A program made the translations under genes and the position numbers. Below the pieces are notes generated by a model. It saw only the letters and a program-made list of their open reading frames with translations, was not told the DNA's origin and did no database searches. Positions 1 through 9,881 of a stretch of 32,052 nt of DNA are shown here, one piece after another (positions within the stretch are counted from its first letter, which is position 1; each line of letters begins with the position of its first letter). Source of the stretch: an archaeon (GTDB lineage Archaea > Nanobdellota > Nanobdellia > Pacearchaeales > GW2011-AR1); the NCBI GenBank assembly GCA_018651605.1, contig JABIDS010000010.1:1-32052 (forward strand), given 5' to 3'.

Positions 1-2115
1 AAACAAAGTAAAATTAGTCCCATTCCAATTATACTTAACCTCATCCAAACTAGATTCAACAATACTCACATTAATCTCAACACTCGAATCAGAAGTTAAC
101 GTCCCATTCAAAACACTCTCACTAGTAAAATTAATTCCAGGCGCAGTTGCATCTCCTGCAGCACCAATCACCAAACTCCTCATCTCAGTTATATTTTCAT
201 TACCTGTAGAATCCTTAGCACTAGCATAATAAGTATAATCTCCATCATCCAAACCATCAGTCGCATTCTTAGATTGATTAACATAAAGATACCATTGACT
301 TTGATCAAACTTCCGAAGATTTGACATATATAGTTGACTAATCTCCGAAGCGGACAAAGAACGATTCCAAATCCTTACTTCATCAATTGAACCATTCCAT
401 ACATTACCCACAACATCATAATCACCAATAGTAAAATAAGAGGTTACTTTAGAAATATCTCCTGAAGCATCATCATTACCAACTTCAACTCCATCTACAT
501 ATAAATATATATTGGAACCATTATAAGTTCCAACAACATGATGCCAATTATCATCATTATAAGTACTTGATGATACTGCATTAATATAACTACCATTATG
601 AATTTGCCATTCAAGTTTTCCTTCTACAGATAAATCTGCCCTTATTACAAAACCATCCTGAGAACCTTGAGTTCCTACAATAGGGACATTTTGAGTTGAA
701 AAATTATATTTAATCCAAGAAGAAACTGTTATTGCATCTGTCAATCCATCATCTATTGATTCATCAACATCAATCCTACCACTATCACCATCAAACTCAA
801 ACCCACCACCATACTTTCCAGTAGCATTCCATATAGCATCAACAACAGTCCCATTTCCATTCCCACCACCACTCACATCCACCACATGCGTACTATTCTC
901 ACCCAAATTAGAAACATTATCAAAATTCATCATCAAAACCAAACTATCATTAAACAAAGTAAAATTCGTTCCGTTGCCCTGCACACCATTTGGTGCCCAA
1001 TTATACTTAACTTCATCCAAATCCAACTCAACAATAGAAACATTAATCTCCACCGAAGAGTTAGCAGTCGACGTCCCATTCAAAACACTCTCATCAGTAA
1101 AATTAATTCCAGGGGCAGTTGTATCTGCAGCAACACCAATCACCAAATTCCTAACCTCTGTTATATTCTCATTCTCACTTCCATCTTTCGCACTTGCAAA
1201 ATAAGTATAATCCCCATCATCCAAACCAGCCGTCGCATTCTTCGACTGATTAACATACAACAACCAATTCTCAGAATCAAACTTCTGCAAATTTGACATA
1301 TATAATTGATTAATCTCCGAAGCTGATAAACTCCTATTCCAAATTCTTAATTCATCAATCGAGCCATCTAAATCAAAATTTGCTGTTTCATTCCAACCAC
1401 CAATCCTCACCAAATCAGTATTACTAGGGACAGTAGTTACCGAAGCACCACTTCCTGAATTATCCAATTTACCATCAAGATATAAATAACGAGAACCACC
1501 ATTCATAACACCGCATACAAACTGCCAGGTATTTGCTACTGCAATATCATTATTTCCATTAATACGATGATTTGCAGTGTCAGCATCCCCAACATGAAAA
1601 CTATATGTATGGTCTCCAGAACCATCTGCATTAACATTATACCAGAAAACCACATCAGCACCAGCATTATAATTTTTAGAAAAAATGCATCCATCATCTG
1701 CACTATCTGTTGTTCCTAATGTATCTAAATTTATCCATGAACATATAGTTAATCCAGATGCTCCATTGATTTCATTAACTTCTCCTATATTAACATAATC
1801 TCCCGTCCCGTCAAACTCAAAACCTCCCAAATATTTTCCACCACTCATATTTACAACTGCATTAAACTTTGCGCTCCCATTATTCCCACCACCACTCACA
1901 TCCACCACATGCGTACTATTCTCACCCAAACTAGAAACATTATCAAAATTCATCATCAACACTAACGAATCATTAAACAAAGTAAAATTCGTTCCATTCC
2001 AATTATACTTAACTTCCTCCAAAGCAGAATCAACAATCGAAACATTAATTTCCACAGAAGAGTTCGCAGTTGTTGTCCCATTCAAAACACTACTAGAAGT
2101 AAAATTAATATCAGG
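1..2115 (-). repeat. Tandem Ig-like + LamG modules with near-identical DNA blocks
   Basis: Three successive copies of an Ig-like strand block (pattern NGT-T--SSVEINVSIV) plus LamG start (NGTNFTLFNDSLVLMMNF) occur. The block beginning AAACAAAGTAAAATT on the plus strand is found at 1, 952 and 1975, offsets of 951 and 1023 bp (317 and 341 codons). Junction blocks are almost identical in DNA while the LamG cores differ clearly, which suggests module shuffling or gene conversion at the junctions. The copy at the window edge continues outside. Confidence 0.88.
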
Positions 2116-5100
2116 AGCAATTGTATCTAATCTAAAACTAATTTCGCTAACATTAACATTATTCAAAGTATCATTACTCCAAATAATTACTCTATGTAAT
2201 CCTTCACTCCAAGTAACATCTGTAATGTTAGTTCCACAATCAGCAAGAGTTGTATTTACTGCTAAGGAATCATTTGAATACCAACAAGTATCTAAACCAA
2301 CTCCTGAATCTATTGTAGTATAATTAATATCATAGGTCGTATCTGTTGTATTTGTTCCATTTATTGTAGGTATTGTTATGTTTAAGAATGGTGCAGTTGT
2401 ATCTAATCTAAAAGTTATGTTAGAAGAGTTAATATTATTTGAAGTATCATTAACGAAAACATTTACTAAATTTAAACCTTCAGCCCAAGTTTCATCTGTT
2501 AAGTTTGTTGAACAATCTGCCAACATTGTAACTCCTCCACCATTAACTTGCCACCAACAAGTATCTAAAGCTGTTTCATCAGAAGCTGTGTAGTTTACAT
2601 CATAATTTATATCTGTTGTGTTGGTGTTATTTATTGAAGGGATTGTTATGTTTATGTCTGGATTAGTTGTATCTGAAATATCTTCGCTTTGTATAGTTAC
2701 ATTCCATGAAGAGCTTTCATTTTTAATTCCTTCATTCTTCTCAGCCAATACTGAAAAAATATAATCTTCATTTATAACCCCTGTTGCATTAACAAACCAA
2801 GTAATTATTCTACTTTCATCTTTAATAAAACTAGTTATATTTGGATTTGAAGTATTTGTATAAAAAGGTATTGAATCTGTTATATTCAAAGTCATTCCCC
2901 TATCTGAAATATATGCGGTTCTCATATCCCAATTACTTGCAGAAGAATTCTCACTCCACAACACCATTATCCTCTCATTGTCTGAACGATGTTGAGTGAC
3001 TAATCTATCAAAATCATAATTAGTTTGTGAAGTAGCTAATACTTTTTCAGACCAAAACGAAGAATTAGAAACATCATACTTTTTAAAATATAATTCATTT
3101 CCTTTTGAACCTGTATCATCTTTATAATAAATAAACCATATATCTTTCCCATCTGTAGCTAATGAAACTTGCCAAACCTCTTCTCCATTCAATAAAATGT
3201 TATCAGATATATCTGTCCATCCAGAACCTGTTTCATTCCCTCTCTTTTTTAAAGTTATATTTCCACTACAATCAGATTCATTAGTTATATATGTAACATA
3301 AATCTCACCATTATCTAATTGAACAGTATCCATTGAACCAGTATGACTTAATCCACAAGCAGGATAAAGTATGTTTGTAAATTCAATATCTTTTGGTGTA
3401 GACCATGTTCCTCCAACAGAAGTTTTGTTTGCCTCATAAGATTCATCAGGATTTGCATTTATATGAAGAAAGAGATAGCCGTCTGAAAGTGGAAATACTT
3501 GATGGATTTCAGGATAATTAGTTACCACATCTACAGATTTCATTGGTTCATCTCCACTCATATTAGTAGCATTATTATGTCTACTAAATACATTACTAGC
3601 ATCAGCAATAGCCACATATAAATCTTCAATAATATTGTCTCCAAAGTCTGGAGTTAAAGTTATTCCTTGACCAAAAGCTACAGGAGACTTTACAAATGTA
3701 TCACTAGTCTCATTTACTAATCCTGTTGAATTTAATTTCCATCTCCACCATATCCAATTCTCACTTGTATCAACCGTTAATGCCCAAGCATATTTAGTCC
3801 CATTATTTTTACCAAAGACTACTGAATATGCTTTTCCATTATTATCTATATCTGAAATACTAATTCCTGCATCAAGCATATCATTCAAATTTGAACCATA
3901 CAGTGCCTTTAATGTTGTCCCATCCATATAAAAAACCCAATATCTTTCACCATCATAATATGCAGGATTATTTGGTGGAACTCCTACAATAAAATCTGAT
4001 GAACTATCCTCAATTAATGTATATGTTCTAGAACTAACGGGATTAAGAGTCACATTTATTAATCCACAATCTGCATCCCTACAGGTTACATTAACTGTAA
4101 CATTAAAGAATTCATTCTGAGTTACATTTTGAGTAATTAATAAATCATCAGGGTATATAATTTCTAAATCTATTGTTGATGCAACAGCTTCTTTATATTC
4201 AATAGTCCAATTAGTTGAGTTCCAACTTCCTTGACTTGCATTATCAAAAGCCAAATAATTCCAAGTATAGTTTTCATAAATTGTTAAATTCACTGTTGAG
4301 TTTGCTTGATATTCTGTTGTTTCTGAAATTCCTAACCATTCGGTTGTATTGTAGAGTGTTCCATTCTCAAACCAAATATATAAAGTTGCATTTGTAATAT
4401 TTATGTCGTCTGTGATTGTTGCGTTGAATGAGTATTCTGATGTTGTATCTGAAGATGTTGCGTTTGAAGGTGATACTAAACTTATTGTGGGAGGGTTGTC
4501 TGATGGTGCTTCAGAAGTATAGAAATCAAAAGTCATCCCTGCTTCTAATATTGATGAGTAAAAAGGATTAGTCGAATTACCTGCACTAAACTTATATTCA
4601 GGTAAAATATTTGTTGTTACAGTATCTATAGTATACGTTGCATTATCAGAAGTTGCATTTTCATAATCAGTATAATCCCAATTCGCCTTACCTTTAATGT
4701 AAAGTTCTTTTATTTCATCTGCTGATAAAGAACGATTGTAAACCATCATTTCATCTATAAGACCATCAAATTCTCTATCATTTCCTTGATTTCTAATACC
4801 TAGTTGAGTTTTCCCAAGATTTGCACCTATCTGAGCAATAGGAGAATCAATAGAACTATCATCAGTTTCATCAACACCATCAACATAAATCCATCCTCTT
4901 GAACCATCATAAACTGCAGTAACATGATGCCAAGTATTTAATGTTAAAGTATTTGCACTTGATTCATATGCTGAATCAGATGCTCCACTATGAATTGCTC
5001 TAACATTATCAGAGGTATCCCTTATAAAAAAAGAAATCCCATTTACACCAGGATAAGTCTCATCATAAATTCTCCCAAAACCACTCTCCCCCCAAGTCCT

Positions 5101-7935
5101 AGCATTAATCCATGCTGAAAGAGTGTATTCAGCATATTGATTAGAGTTATTTAATAAATAATCATTTATTTTAACATTATTATTATCTGAATTAAAATCT
5201 GCAGCATTTTCATAAAATCCACTTGAATTAATAAATGCCCCGTCTCTTAATGTCCCATTATTCCCATTCCCACTAAAATCATAAACATGCATCGCATTTT
5301 CACCAAACCCACTCAAATTATCAAAATGCCAATACCCAACAAGCCCATCATCCAAGGTATAACCAGTCCCATCTTCTGTATCATTATAACCTCTAGAAAT
5401 ATCCCACTCACCTAATCTTAATTGTAAGTTAGAACCGAATAGTTTTTGGAAAGAATCAGTTGAAACATTCACAGTATTATTCCCAGCAGTAATATTAAAT
5501 TGTTTAAGCTCTTGAGTTCCTGGGGTTTTGAATCTAGATGATTGGTTATTATATATGTCTGATATTTGTTGTGCAGTTAGAGAGGTGTTGAATATCATGA
5601 CTTCGTCGATTGAGCCGTTGAAATAATTAATACCTGAGGTTAATTTTCCAAAATATGTTCCAGATGTACTAGAGGTAATATCTCCAGAAGAACCCCTATT
5701 TGTTCCTAATACTCCATTTATATACATTATACCTATCCCACTTGTATTCCAAACATAAACAAAATGATACCATTGATTAGTTTGAGAAATTGCTACAGAA
5801 TATCTTGAACTTTGAAAACTAGTATCATTATAATAATAGCCCATAATATCACCATCGTTTTGAAGGAAAATACCAAATCTACCCTGATTAGCAACGGTTT
5901 GAGAAAAAATAAATTGGTCTATAGTTAAATTATTAGTATTGAACCATCCACTAAAAGAAATATTATTTCTACTATAATTGATAGCATTTATTGTAGCTAA
6001 TGCAACATAATCACCATCACCATCAAAATCCATCGCCCCACCATACGCCCCACTCGCATTCCAACTTGCATTAACAATCGTCCCATCATTCTCCTCCCCA
6101 CTCCAATCATACATAGTCCCATCACTTTTATTCTCGACATCAAAAGGCATATACAAAACCAAACTATCATACGGTGCAACATCAGACACACTCAAATGAC
6201 TAAAATTATTTTCAATAGTAACATTCGCACCACTAGAAACATTAAACTCAAGAATTGAAATAGTTGGATCCAAAAACACAACATCACCAATCTCATATGT
6301 TTTATTATCCTCAGATAATAAACCTTCCTTACCAAAATCCCTCTCAATATAAACAACAACCTTATTCCCATACTCCAAATCCTCAACCTCAACATTCTCC
6401 AAACTTCCATTCAAAACATCTTCAACAATTTCTCCAACACCTTCATCAACAACCACTCCAACCACCCCATCAATCCCCACAACTCTCCCAATCAAACCAA
6501 AAAAACCCAAAACCAAACTCTCTTCAACAACACCATAACCACTTTCTTTTTCTTTCACCTTTTCTTTATCTTTAACCTTCTTTATCTTTTCCTCTTTGCC
6601 CTCAGACAGTACGCCTGCAGGCGTATCCTTTTCCTCTTTCTCTTCTTTGCTCTTTTCCCCCTTATCCTTTTCCTCTTTCTCTTCTTTGCTCTTTTCCCCC
6701 TTATCCTTTTTCTCCTTCTTACCCTCATTAACCAAATCCTCATCAATCTCATCCAAACCCTCTTCATCCTCAATCTCAATCTCTTCAACCAAAGAAACAT
6801 TCTCATCTAAAACCAAACTTTCATTAACTTCAACCTCCTCACTCACATTAACCAAACTCTCATTAACTTCAATCTCCACAACTTCACTCACATTAACCCC
6901 AACCAAACTTCCATTAACTTCAATCTCCACAACTTCACTCCCATTACCAACCCCTTCAAACGCCAAACCATCAACACCCATCCCCAAATCCGGAACATCA
7001 AAACGAACAACATAACCCTCATCAACCAAATCACCAAAAGACAACAAATTATTACCAATCAACAAACTAGAATCATCATAAACAACAACACCCTCATCAG
7101 AACTAACATCAATCTTCGCCATAAAATTCAAATCCTTCAACATAACATTATAACCCCACTTATACTCCACATCCTCAACACTATCCTCAACAACAACCTC
7201 AAACTCATCATCATCCAACTCAACAACAGCTTCATCAGAAACAACCTCCAACTCATCCTCACTCAAATCTTCAACAATTTCCTGAATCCCACTAAGATTA
7301 ACCTCCACCTCTTCAACCTCCACCCCAACAACCCTTCCAGTCAAACTAATAACACTATTAAACAATTTAACAAAAAAACCCGTAAACCCATATCCACTTT
7401 CCAAACTACCATAACCTGATTCCTCAACATTTTCCAATAATTCATTATCTTCTGATAATAAAATTCCACTACCATAACCGCTTTCATCAGACAAAGAAAC
7501 ACTTTCAACAAACTCAGAATAATTCAACAAATCAAAATAAAGTCTAACTTTCCTAGAACCATAACCACTATCGCTCAAAACAAACTCCATCCGATCATTC
7601 TTATTCTCCCCAACTTTCTCATCCCCCAACTTAGGAGATTCAATAACCTCCAAATCAATCTCATTATCAAAACTCTCCAAAACAACCTCTTCCTCAACAA
7701 ACTCAGAAACAACAAAACCTGTAAATTTGTAAACAGGATTCACAGCAGGACTTGAAATACTAACCACATTTCCAGATATAGGATTTGAAATTTCAAACCC
7801 CTCAAATATCTCCTTAGAATTCCCAACAATAAAAAATAAACTAAAAATAAAGAAAACAAAAAGAACAAAAATAGAAATTCTAGACAAATTAAAAAAATCA
7901 TTTCTACTACTTAAAAAATTAAAAAGCTTAGTCAT
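1..7935 (-). CDS. Giant exported LamG/Ig-like modular surface protein (3' end outside window)
   Basis: One frame is open from ATG 7935 to the left edge: I read all 2645 codons and found no stop. GGAGGT lies 5 nt before the ATG, which settles the start. Residues about 10-40 are a hydrophobic signal segment (FVLFVFFIFSLFFIVGNS). Residues 45-405 are acidic and Val/Glu-rich with hydrophobic TGFVV/TGRVVG patches. Residues 406-465 are a Lys/Glu linker. LamG (concanavalin-like) domains follow at about 586-800, 854-1082, 1989-2225 and 2330-2536, each opening with a pattern like SLVLMMNFDNVSSLGE and containing W-HHV and DG-IDE patterns. Residues about 1286-1680 resemble a beta-propeller (sialidase-like) stretch, and 1753-1945 hold two Ig-like repeats with paired Cys. 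N-glycosylation sequons are very frequent. Likely a cell-surface adhesin or glycan-binding protein; the C-terminal anchor is not visible. Ligand unknown. Confidence 0.93.
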   Translation of the reverse strand, partial: MTKLFNFLSSRNDFFNLSRISIFVLFVFFIFSLFFIVGNSKEIFEGFEISNPISGNVVSISSPAVNPVYKFTGFVVSEFVEEEVVLESFDNEIDLEVIESPKLGDEKVGENKNDRMEFVLSDSGYGSRKVRLYFDLLNYSEFVESVSLSDESGYGSGILLSEDNELLENVEESGYGSLESGYGFTGFFVKLFNSVISLTGRVVGVEVEEVEVNLSGIQEIVEDLSEDELEVVSDEAVVELDDDEFEVVVEDSVEDVEYKWGYNVMLKDLNFMAKIDVSSDEGVVVYDDSSLLIGNNLLSFGDLVDEGYVVRFDVPDLGMGVDGLAFEGVGNGSEVVEIEVNGSLVGVNVSEVVEIEVNESLVNVSEEVEVNESLVLDENVSLVEEIEIEDEEGLDEIDEDLVNEGKKEKKDKGEKSKEEKEEKDKGEKSKEEKEEKDTPAGVLSEGKEEKIKKVKDKEKVKEKESGYGVVEESLVLGFFGLIGRVVGIDGVVGVVVDEGVGEIVEDVLNGSLENVEVEDLEYGNKVVVYIERDFGKEGLLSEDNKTYEIGDVVFLDPTISILEFNVSSGANVTIENNFSHLSVSDVAPYDSLVLYMPFDVENKSDGTMYDWSGEENDGTIVNASWNASGAYGGAMDFDGDGDYVALATINAINYSRNNISFSGWFNTNNLTIDQFIFSQTVANQGRFGIFLQNDGDIMGYYYNDTSFQSSRYSVAISQTNQWYHFVYVWNTSGIGIMYINGVLGTNRGSSGDITSSTSGTYFGKLTSGINYFNGSIDEVMIFNTSLTAQQISDIYNNQSSRFKTPGTQELKQFNITAGNNTVNVSTDSFQKLFGSNLQLRLGEWDISRGYNDTEDGTGYTLDDGLVGYWHFDNLSGFGENAMHVYDFSGNGNNGTLRDGAFINSSGFYENAADFNSDNNNVKINDYLLNNSNQYAEYTLSAWINARTWGESGFGRIYDETYPGVNGISFFIRDTSDNVRAIHSGASDSAYESSANTLTLNTWHHVTAVYDGSRGWIYVDGVDETDDSSIDSPIAQIGANLGKTQLGIRNQGNDREFDGLIDEMMVYNRSLSADEIKELYIKGKANWDYTDYENATSDNATYTIDTVTTNILPEYKFSAGNSTNPFYSSILEAGMTFDFYTSEAPSDNPPTISLVSPSNATSSDTTSEYSFNATITDDINITNATLYIWFENGTLYNTTEWLGISETTEYQANSTVNLTIYENYTWNYLAFDNASQGSWNSTNWTIEYKEAVASTIDLEIIYPDDLLITQNVTQNEFFNVTVNVTCRDADCGLINVTLNPVSSRTYTLIEDSSSDFIVGVPPNNPAYYDGERYWVFYMDGTTLKALYGSNLNDMLDAGISISDIDNNGKAYSVVFGKNNGTKYAWALTVDTSENWIWWRWKLNSTGLVNETSDTFVKSPVAFGQGITLTPDFGDNIIEDLYVAIADASNVFSRHNNATNMSGDEPMKSVDVVTNYPEIHQVFPLSDGYLFLHINANPDESYEANKTSVGGTWSTPKDIEFTNILYPACGLSHTGSMDTVQLDNGEIYVTYITNESDCSGNITLKKRGNETGSGWTDISDNILLNGEEVWQVSLATDGKDIWFIYYKDDTGSKGNELYFKKYDVSNSSFWSEKVLATSQTNYDFDRLVTQHRSDNERIMVLWSENSSASNWDMRTAYISDRGMTLNITDSIPFYTNTSNPNITSFIKDESRIITWFVNATGVINEDYIFSVLAEKNEGIKNESSSWNVTIQSEDISDTTNPDINITIPSINNTNTTDINYDVNYTASDETALDTCWWQVNGGGVTMLADCSTNLTDETWAEGLNLVNVFVNDTSNNINSSNITFRLDTTAPFLNITIPTINGTNTTDTTYDINYTTIDSGVGLDTCWYSNDSLAVNTTLADCGTNITDVTWSEGLHRVIIWSNDTLNNVNVSEISFRLDTIAPDINFTSSSVLNGTTTANSSVEINVSIVDSALEEVKYNWNGTNFTLFNDSLVLMMNFDNVSSLGENSTHVVDVSGGGNNGSAKFNAVVNMSGGKYLGGFEFDGTGDYVNIGEVNEINGASGLTICSWINLDTLGTTDSADDGCIFSKNYNAGADVVFWYNVNADGSGDHTYSFHVGDADTANHRINGNNDIAVANTWQFVCGVMNGGSRYLYLDGKLDNSGSGASVTTVPSNTDLVRIGGWNETANFDLDGSIDELRIWNRSLSASEINQLYMSNLQKFDSENWLLYVNQSKNATAGLDDGDYTYFASAKDGSENENITEVRNLVIGVAADTTAPGINFTDESVLNGTSTANSSVEINVSIVELDLDEVKYNWAPNGVQGNGTNFTLFNDSLVLMMNFDNVSNLGENSTHVVDVSGGGNGNGTVVDAIWNATGKYGGGFEFDGDSGRIDVDESIDDGLTDAITVSSWIKYNFSTQNVPIVGTQGSQDGFVIRADLSVEGKLEWQIHNGSYINAVSSSTYNDDNWHHVVGTYNGSNIYLYVDGVEVGNDDASGDISKVTSYFTIGDYDVVGNVWNGSIDEVRIWNRSLSASEISQLYMSNLRKFDQSQWYLYVNQSKNATDGLDDGDYTYYASAKDSTGNENITEMRSLVIGAAGDATAPGINFTSESVLNGTLTSDSSVEINVSIVESSLDEVKYNWNGTNFTLF
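6625..6702 (-). repeat. 39-bp tandem duplication in the Lys/Glu linker of the giant gene
   Basis: Two identical 39-bp units (6625-6663 and 6664-6702) encode 13 residues each of a KGEKSKEEKEEKD type. The unit is a multiple of three, so copy-number change would keep the frame. It lies in the flexible linker between the acidic N-terminal part and the first LamG domain. Confidence 0.9.
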
Positions 7936-8153
7936 TTTTTACCTCCTTTTGCACTTGGATCTAAAAAATAAATCTTAGCCTTTCCAGCATCCTTACTAAT
8001 AATAATCCCCAAATCAGCTAAACACCGTAGATAACCCATCAAAATAGCCCTATTAGGTTTTTCTTTTAGCTTACTATTAATCTCCTCTCTAGAACAAGCA
8101 CCCTCTTTTTTCAAAATTGCAACAACCTCTTCTTTTAAGTTATGGTATACCAT
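7932..8153 (-). CDS. Small winged-helix DNA-binding protein, coupled to the giant gene
   Basis: A 73-residue protein with a helix-turn-helix/wing pattern: LKEEVVAILKKEGACSREEI, then a recognition-helix-like RAILMGYLRCLADLGII and a wing KAKIYFLD, followed by a Lys/Gly tail. Its TGA stop overlaps the ATG of the giant surface gene (ATGA at 7935-7932), so the two should be co-transcribed and translationally coupled. Its own start codon lies inside a 14-bp perfect palindrome and a second related palindrome lies at the predicted transcription start, which points to autorepression. I infer that it sets the expression of the surface protein. Family membership beyond wHTH is not recognised. Confidence 0.88.
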   Translation of the reverse strand: MVYHNLKEEVVAILKKEGACSREEINSKLKEKPNRAILMGYLRCLADLGIIISKDAGKAKIYFLDPSAKGGKK

Positions 8154-8178
8154 ATAATCTACCTTATAGTATACTATA
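8141..8178. promoter_or_regulatory. Two paired palindromic operators ahead of the wHTH/surface-protein unit
   Basis: TATGGTATACCATA (8141-8154) and TATAGTATACTATA (8165-8178) are both perfect 14-bp palindromes of the form TATrGTATACyATA, with centres 24 bp apart. The first covers the start codon at 8153, the second the predicted transcription start. This is the layout expected of a cooperative dimeric repressor, most simply the wHTH protein encoded just downstream. Confidence 0.82.
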
Positions 8179-8188
8179 GATAAATTAA

Positions 8189-8199
8189 CTATTTAAAGG
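8189..8199 (-). promoter_or_regulatory. Archaeal TATA-like box of the wHTH/surface-protein unit
   Basis: The minus strand reads CCTTTAAATAG. A start 25-27 bp downstream falls at about 8168, inside the second palindrome and 15 nt before the start codon. Confidence 0.6.
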
Positions 8200-8211
8200 T
8201 TTTTAACGAAG

Positions 8212-8270
8212 TTACTCTACATATTTTATGTAGAGTAATGAATATATAAATGTTTTTGATAGTAGAGTAA
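8212..8270. promoter_or_regulatory. 11-bp inverted repeat plus third half-site, second regulatory element
   Basis: TTACTCTACAT (8212-8222) and ATGTAGAGTAA (8228-8238) form a perfect inverted repeat with a 5-bp spacer. A further TAGAGTAATGAA half-site lies at 8263-8274, 32 bp after the first TAGAGTAATGAA (8231-8242). It sits upstream of the TATA-like box of the wHTH gene and unlike the 14-bp palindromes has no similarity to them, so it may bind a different regulator. Confidence 0.65.
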
Positions 8271-8314
8271 TGAAAATACCTCCTACCCAAAAGTAAAGTA
8301 AACTCTCAATAAAA

Positions 8315-8545
8315 TCAGAAAAGAAAAAATAAAACACCCACATCCATCAAAATTACAAGAAAAATAAGAAGAATCAAAATAAATTTATCCTTCTTTGCCA
8401 AAATAATTTCATTAACCTTAGCTTTATCAGGATTTTCAGTTCCAAGATACCTTTTTTTAACCTTGCCATTTTCATCCCTATAAGATTCATAATAATAAGG
8501 CCCTAATTTTTTCCCATTCCTATAAAAAAACCTTTCATGTACCAT
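8315..8545 (-). CDS. Small protein with GPYYYESYRD motif and C-terminal membrane helix
   Basis: A 76-residue protein when started at ATG 8545. An upstream in-frame ATG (8560) is only about 16 nt from the centre of the TTTAAA box at 8574-8579, so 8545 fits the transcript better. The N-terminal half (RFFYRNGKKLGPYYYESYRD, then KKRYLG) is a compact basic/aromatic motif of the kind I associate with short DPANN proteins and DUF6788-like segments; the C-terminal 22 residues are a strongly hydrophobic helix (FILILLIFLVILMDVGVLFF). Probably a tail-anchored membrane protein. Function unknown. Confidence 0.72.
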   Translation of the reverse strand: MVHERFFYRNGKKLGPYYYESYRDENGKVKKRYLGTENPDKAKVNEIILAKKDKFILILLIFLVILMDVGVLFFLF

Positions 8546-8740
8546 TCTAACAATAAACATAAAAAAAAATTAATTTAAAAATATATTTGTTCTAGAAAAT
8601 CTATTTAAAAAACCAAAAAACTTAGTTAAAAAATAAAAAGATGAAATTAAAAAAACTAAAACTGCTCTCAAATAATCCAATAAAAAAGTTACCCCCACAA
8701 TAAAATTAAAAAAATTCTGCAAAAGAATTTTCAAATTTTA

Positions 8741-9814
8741 CTAAAACTTCCACTTACCCTCAGACTGCGCAACCTTACCATCCAAAATAATTTTAGCCTT
8801 AGACATATCCTTTACAATATCAACATGAATACTTGAATCATTCCCACCACCATTCTCCTTATACGCCATTCCCAAAGCCAAATGAATTGTCCCACCAATT
8901 TTCTCATCAAATAATAAATCATTTGTATATCTATCAATTTTATAATTACAACCAATCCCAAACTCACCAATATAAGATGCATTCTCATCACTCTTCAACA
9001 ACTCTCCCAAAAATTCCTTACCCTTTTCAGCATCATACTCAACAATCTTCCCATTTTCAAATTTCAAATAAACTCCAGCTATCTGCTTCCCACTAACAAT
9101 CCTAGGATAATCAAATTTAATCCAACCATTCAACGACTCTCTAACAGGCGCCATAAAAACTTCTCCACCAGGCATATTTTCCTCAGGATCAATCAAACAA
9201 TTCTTCCCTTTAATAGAAAACTTCAAATCAACTCCATCACCTTTTAACCAAACCTCAGAACCTTTCTCAAATTTCAAAGCTATTTCCCTCAACCTAGGTT
9301 CTAACTTTATCCAATCCTGCAAACACGCACCATAAACAAAATTCTCATACTCATTCAAAGACATCTCAGCATCCTGCGCCAAAGACAAACAAGGATACGC
9401 AATAGTAATCCTCCGAATCTCATCCTTCTCATTACAAACATAATCAGAAATCTTATGCATTATCTTTCCTCTCAAAGCAATCTTCTTAGAATCAGCATTA
9501 GTCAACTCACGACTATTCATCTCAGAATTAATCCCAATATATTTATCAGCACATTTAACAGTATCAAACCAATAATCAGGAAAATGATTCAACTGCTCTT
9601 CATTTGCATGTTTATAAAAAAAATCACTAACATTCGGCAATCCCATCTTAACAATCGGAATCCCTCCAGCAAGAATAACTTCCTTATACAACTCAGTCAA
9701 AAAATCAACAGCCTCGACACCCCCACTAATAATAACCTTCTCTCCCTTTTTAACTTTAACACAATAATTCACAGCAATCTTTGCTAACTTCCTTGTTCTT
9801 AAATCTAATGGCAT
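8741..9814 (-). CDS. M29-family metallo-aminopeptidase
   Basis: A 357-residue protein matching the thermophilic M29 aminopeptidases (AmpS/PepS type), which remove N-terminal residues from peptides using two metal ions. The metal-site pattern is visible: Glu218 (PGGEVF), Glu284 (IGEFGIG), His311 (TIHLALG), Tyr318, His330 and Asp332 (SIHVDI). The 66-residue spacing Glu218-Glu284 and the 7-residue His-Tyr spacing are those I recall for AmpT. Length is slightly short of the usual about 370-410. A TATA-like TATTTATATAGG (minus) near 9853-9864 and a GAGGTGG upstream of ATG 9814 support the start. Likely cytosolic peptide turnover. Confidence 0.92.
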   Translation of the reverse strand: MPLDLRTRKLAKIAVNYCVKVKKGEKVIISGGVEAVDFLTELYKEVILAGGIPIVKMGLPNVSDFFYKHANEEQLNHFPDYWFDTVKCADKYIGINSEMNSRELTNADSKKIALRGKIMHKISDYVCNEKDEIRRITIAYPCLSLAQDAEMSLNEYENFVYGACLQDWIKLEPRLREIALKFEKGSEVWLKGDGVDLKFSIKGKNCLIDPEENMPGGEVFMAPVRESLNGWIKFDYPRIVSGKQIAGVYLKFENGKIVEYDAEKGKEFLGELLKSDENASYIGEFGIGCNYKIDRYTNDLLFDEKIGGTIHLALGMAYKENGGGNDSSIHVDIVKDMSKAKIILDGKVAQSEGKWKF

Positions 9815-9881
9815 ATCATAAGTCCCACCACCTCAAAAATAACACAAAACATCCCTATATAAATATTATGCCAAAACAAAA

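Noticed and set aside
6582-7015. Lys/Arg-rich minus and Ser/Thr-rich plus frames over the linker
   Set aside because: They are out-of-frame readings of the Lys/Glu linker of the giant gene.
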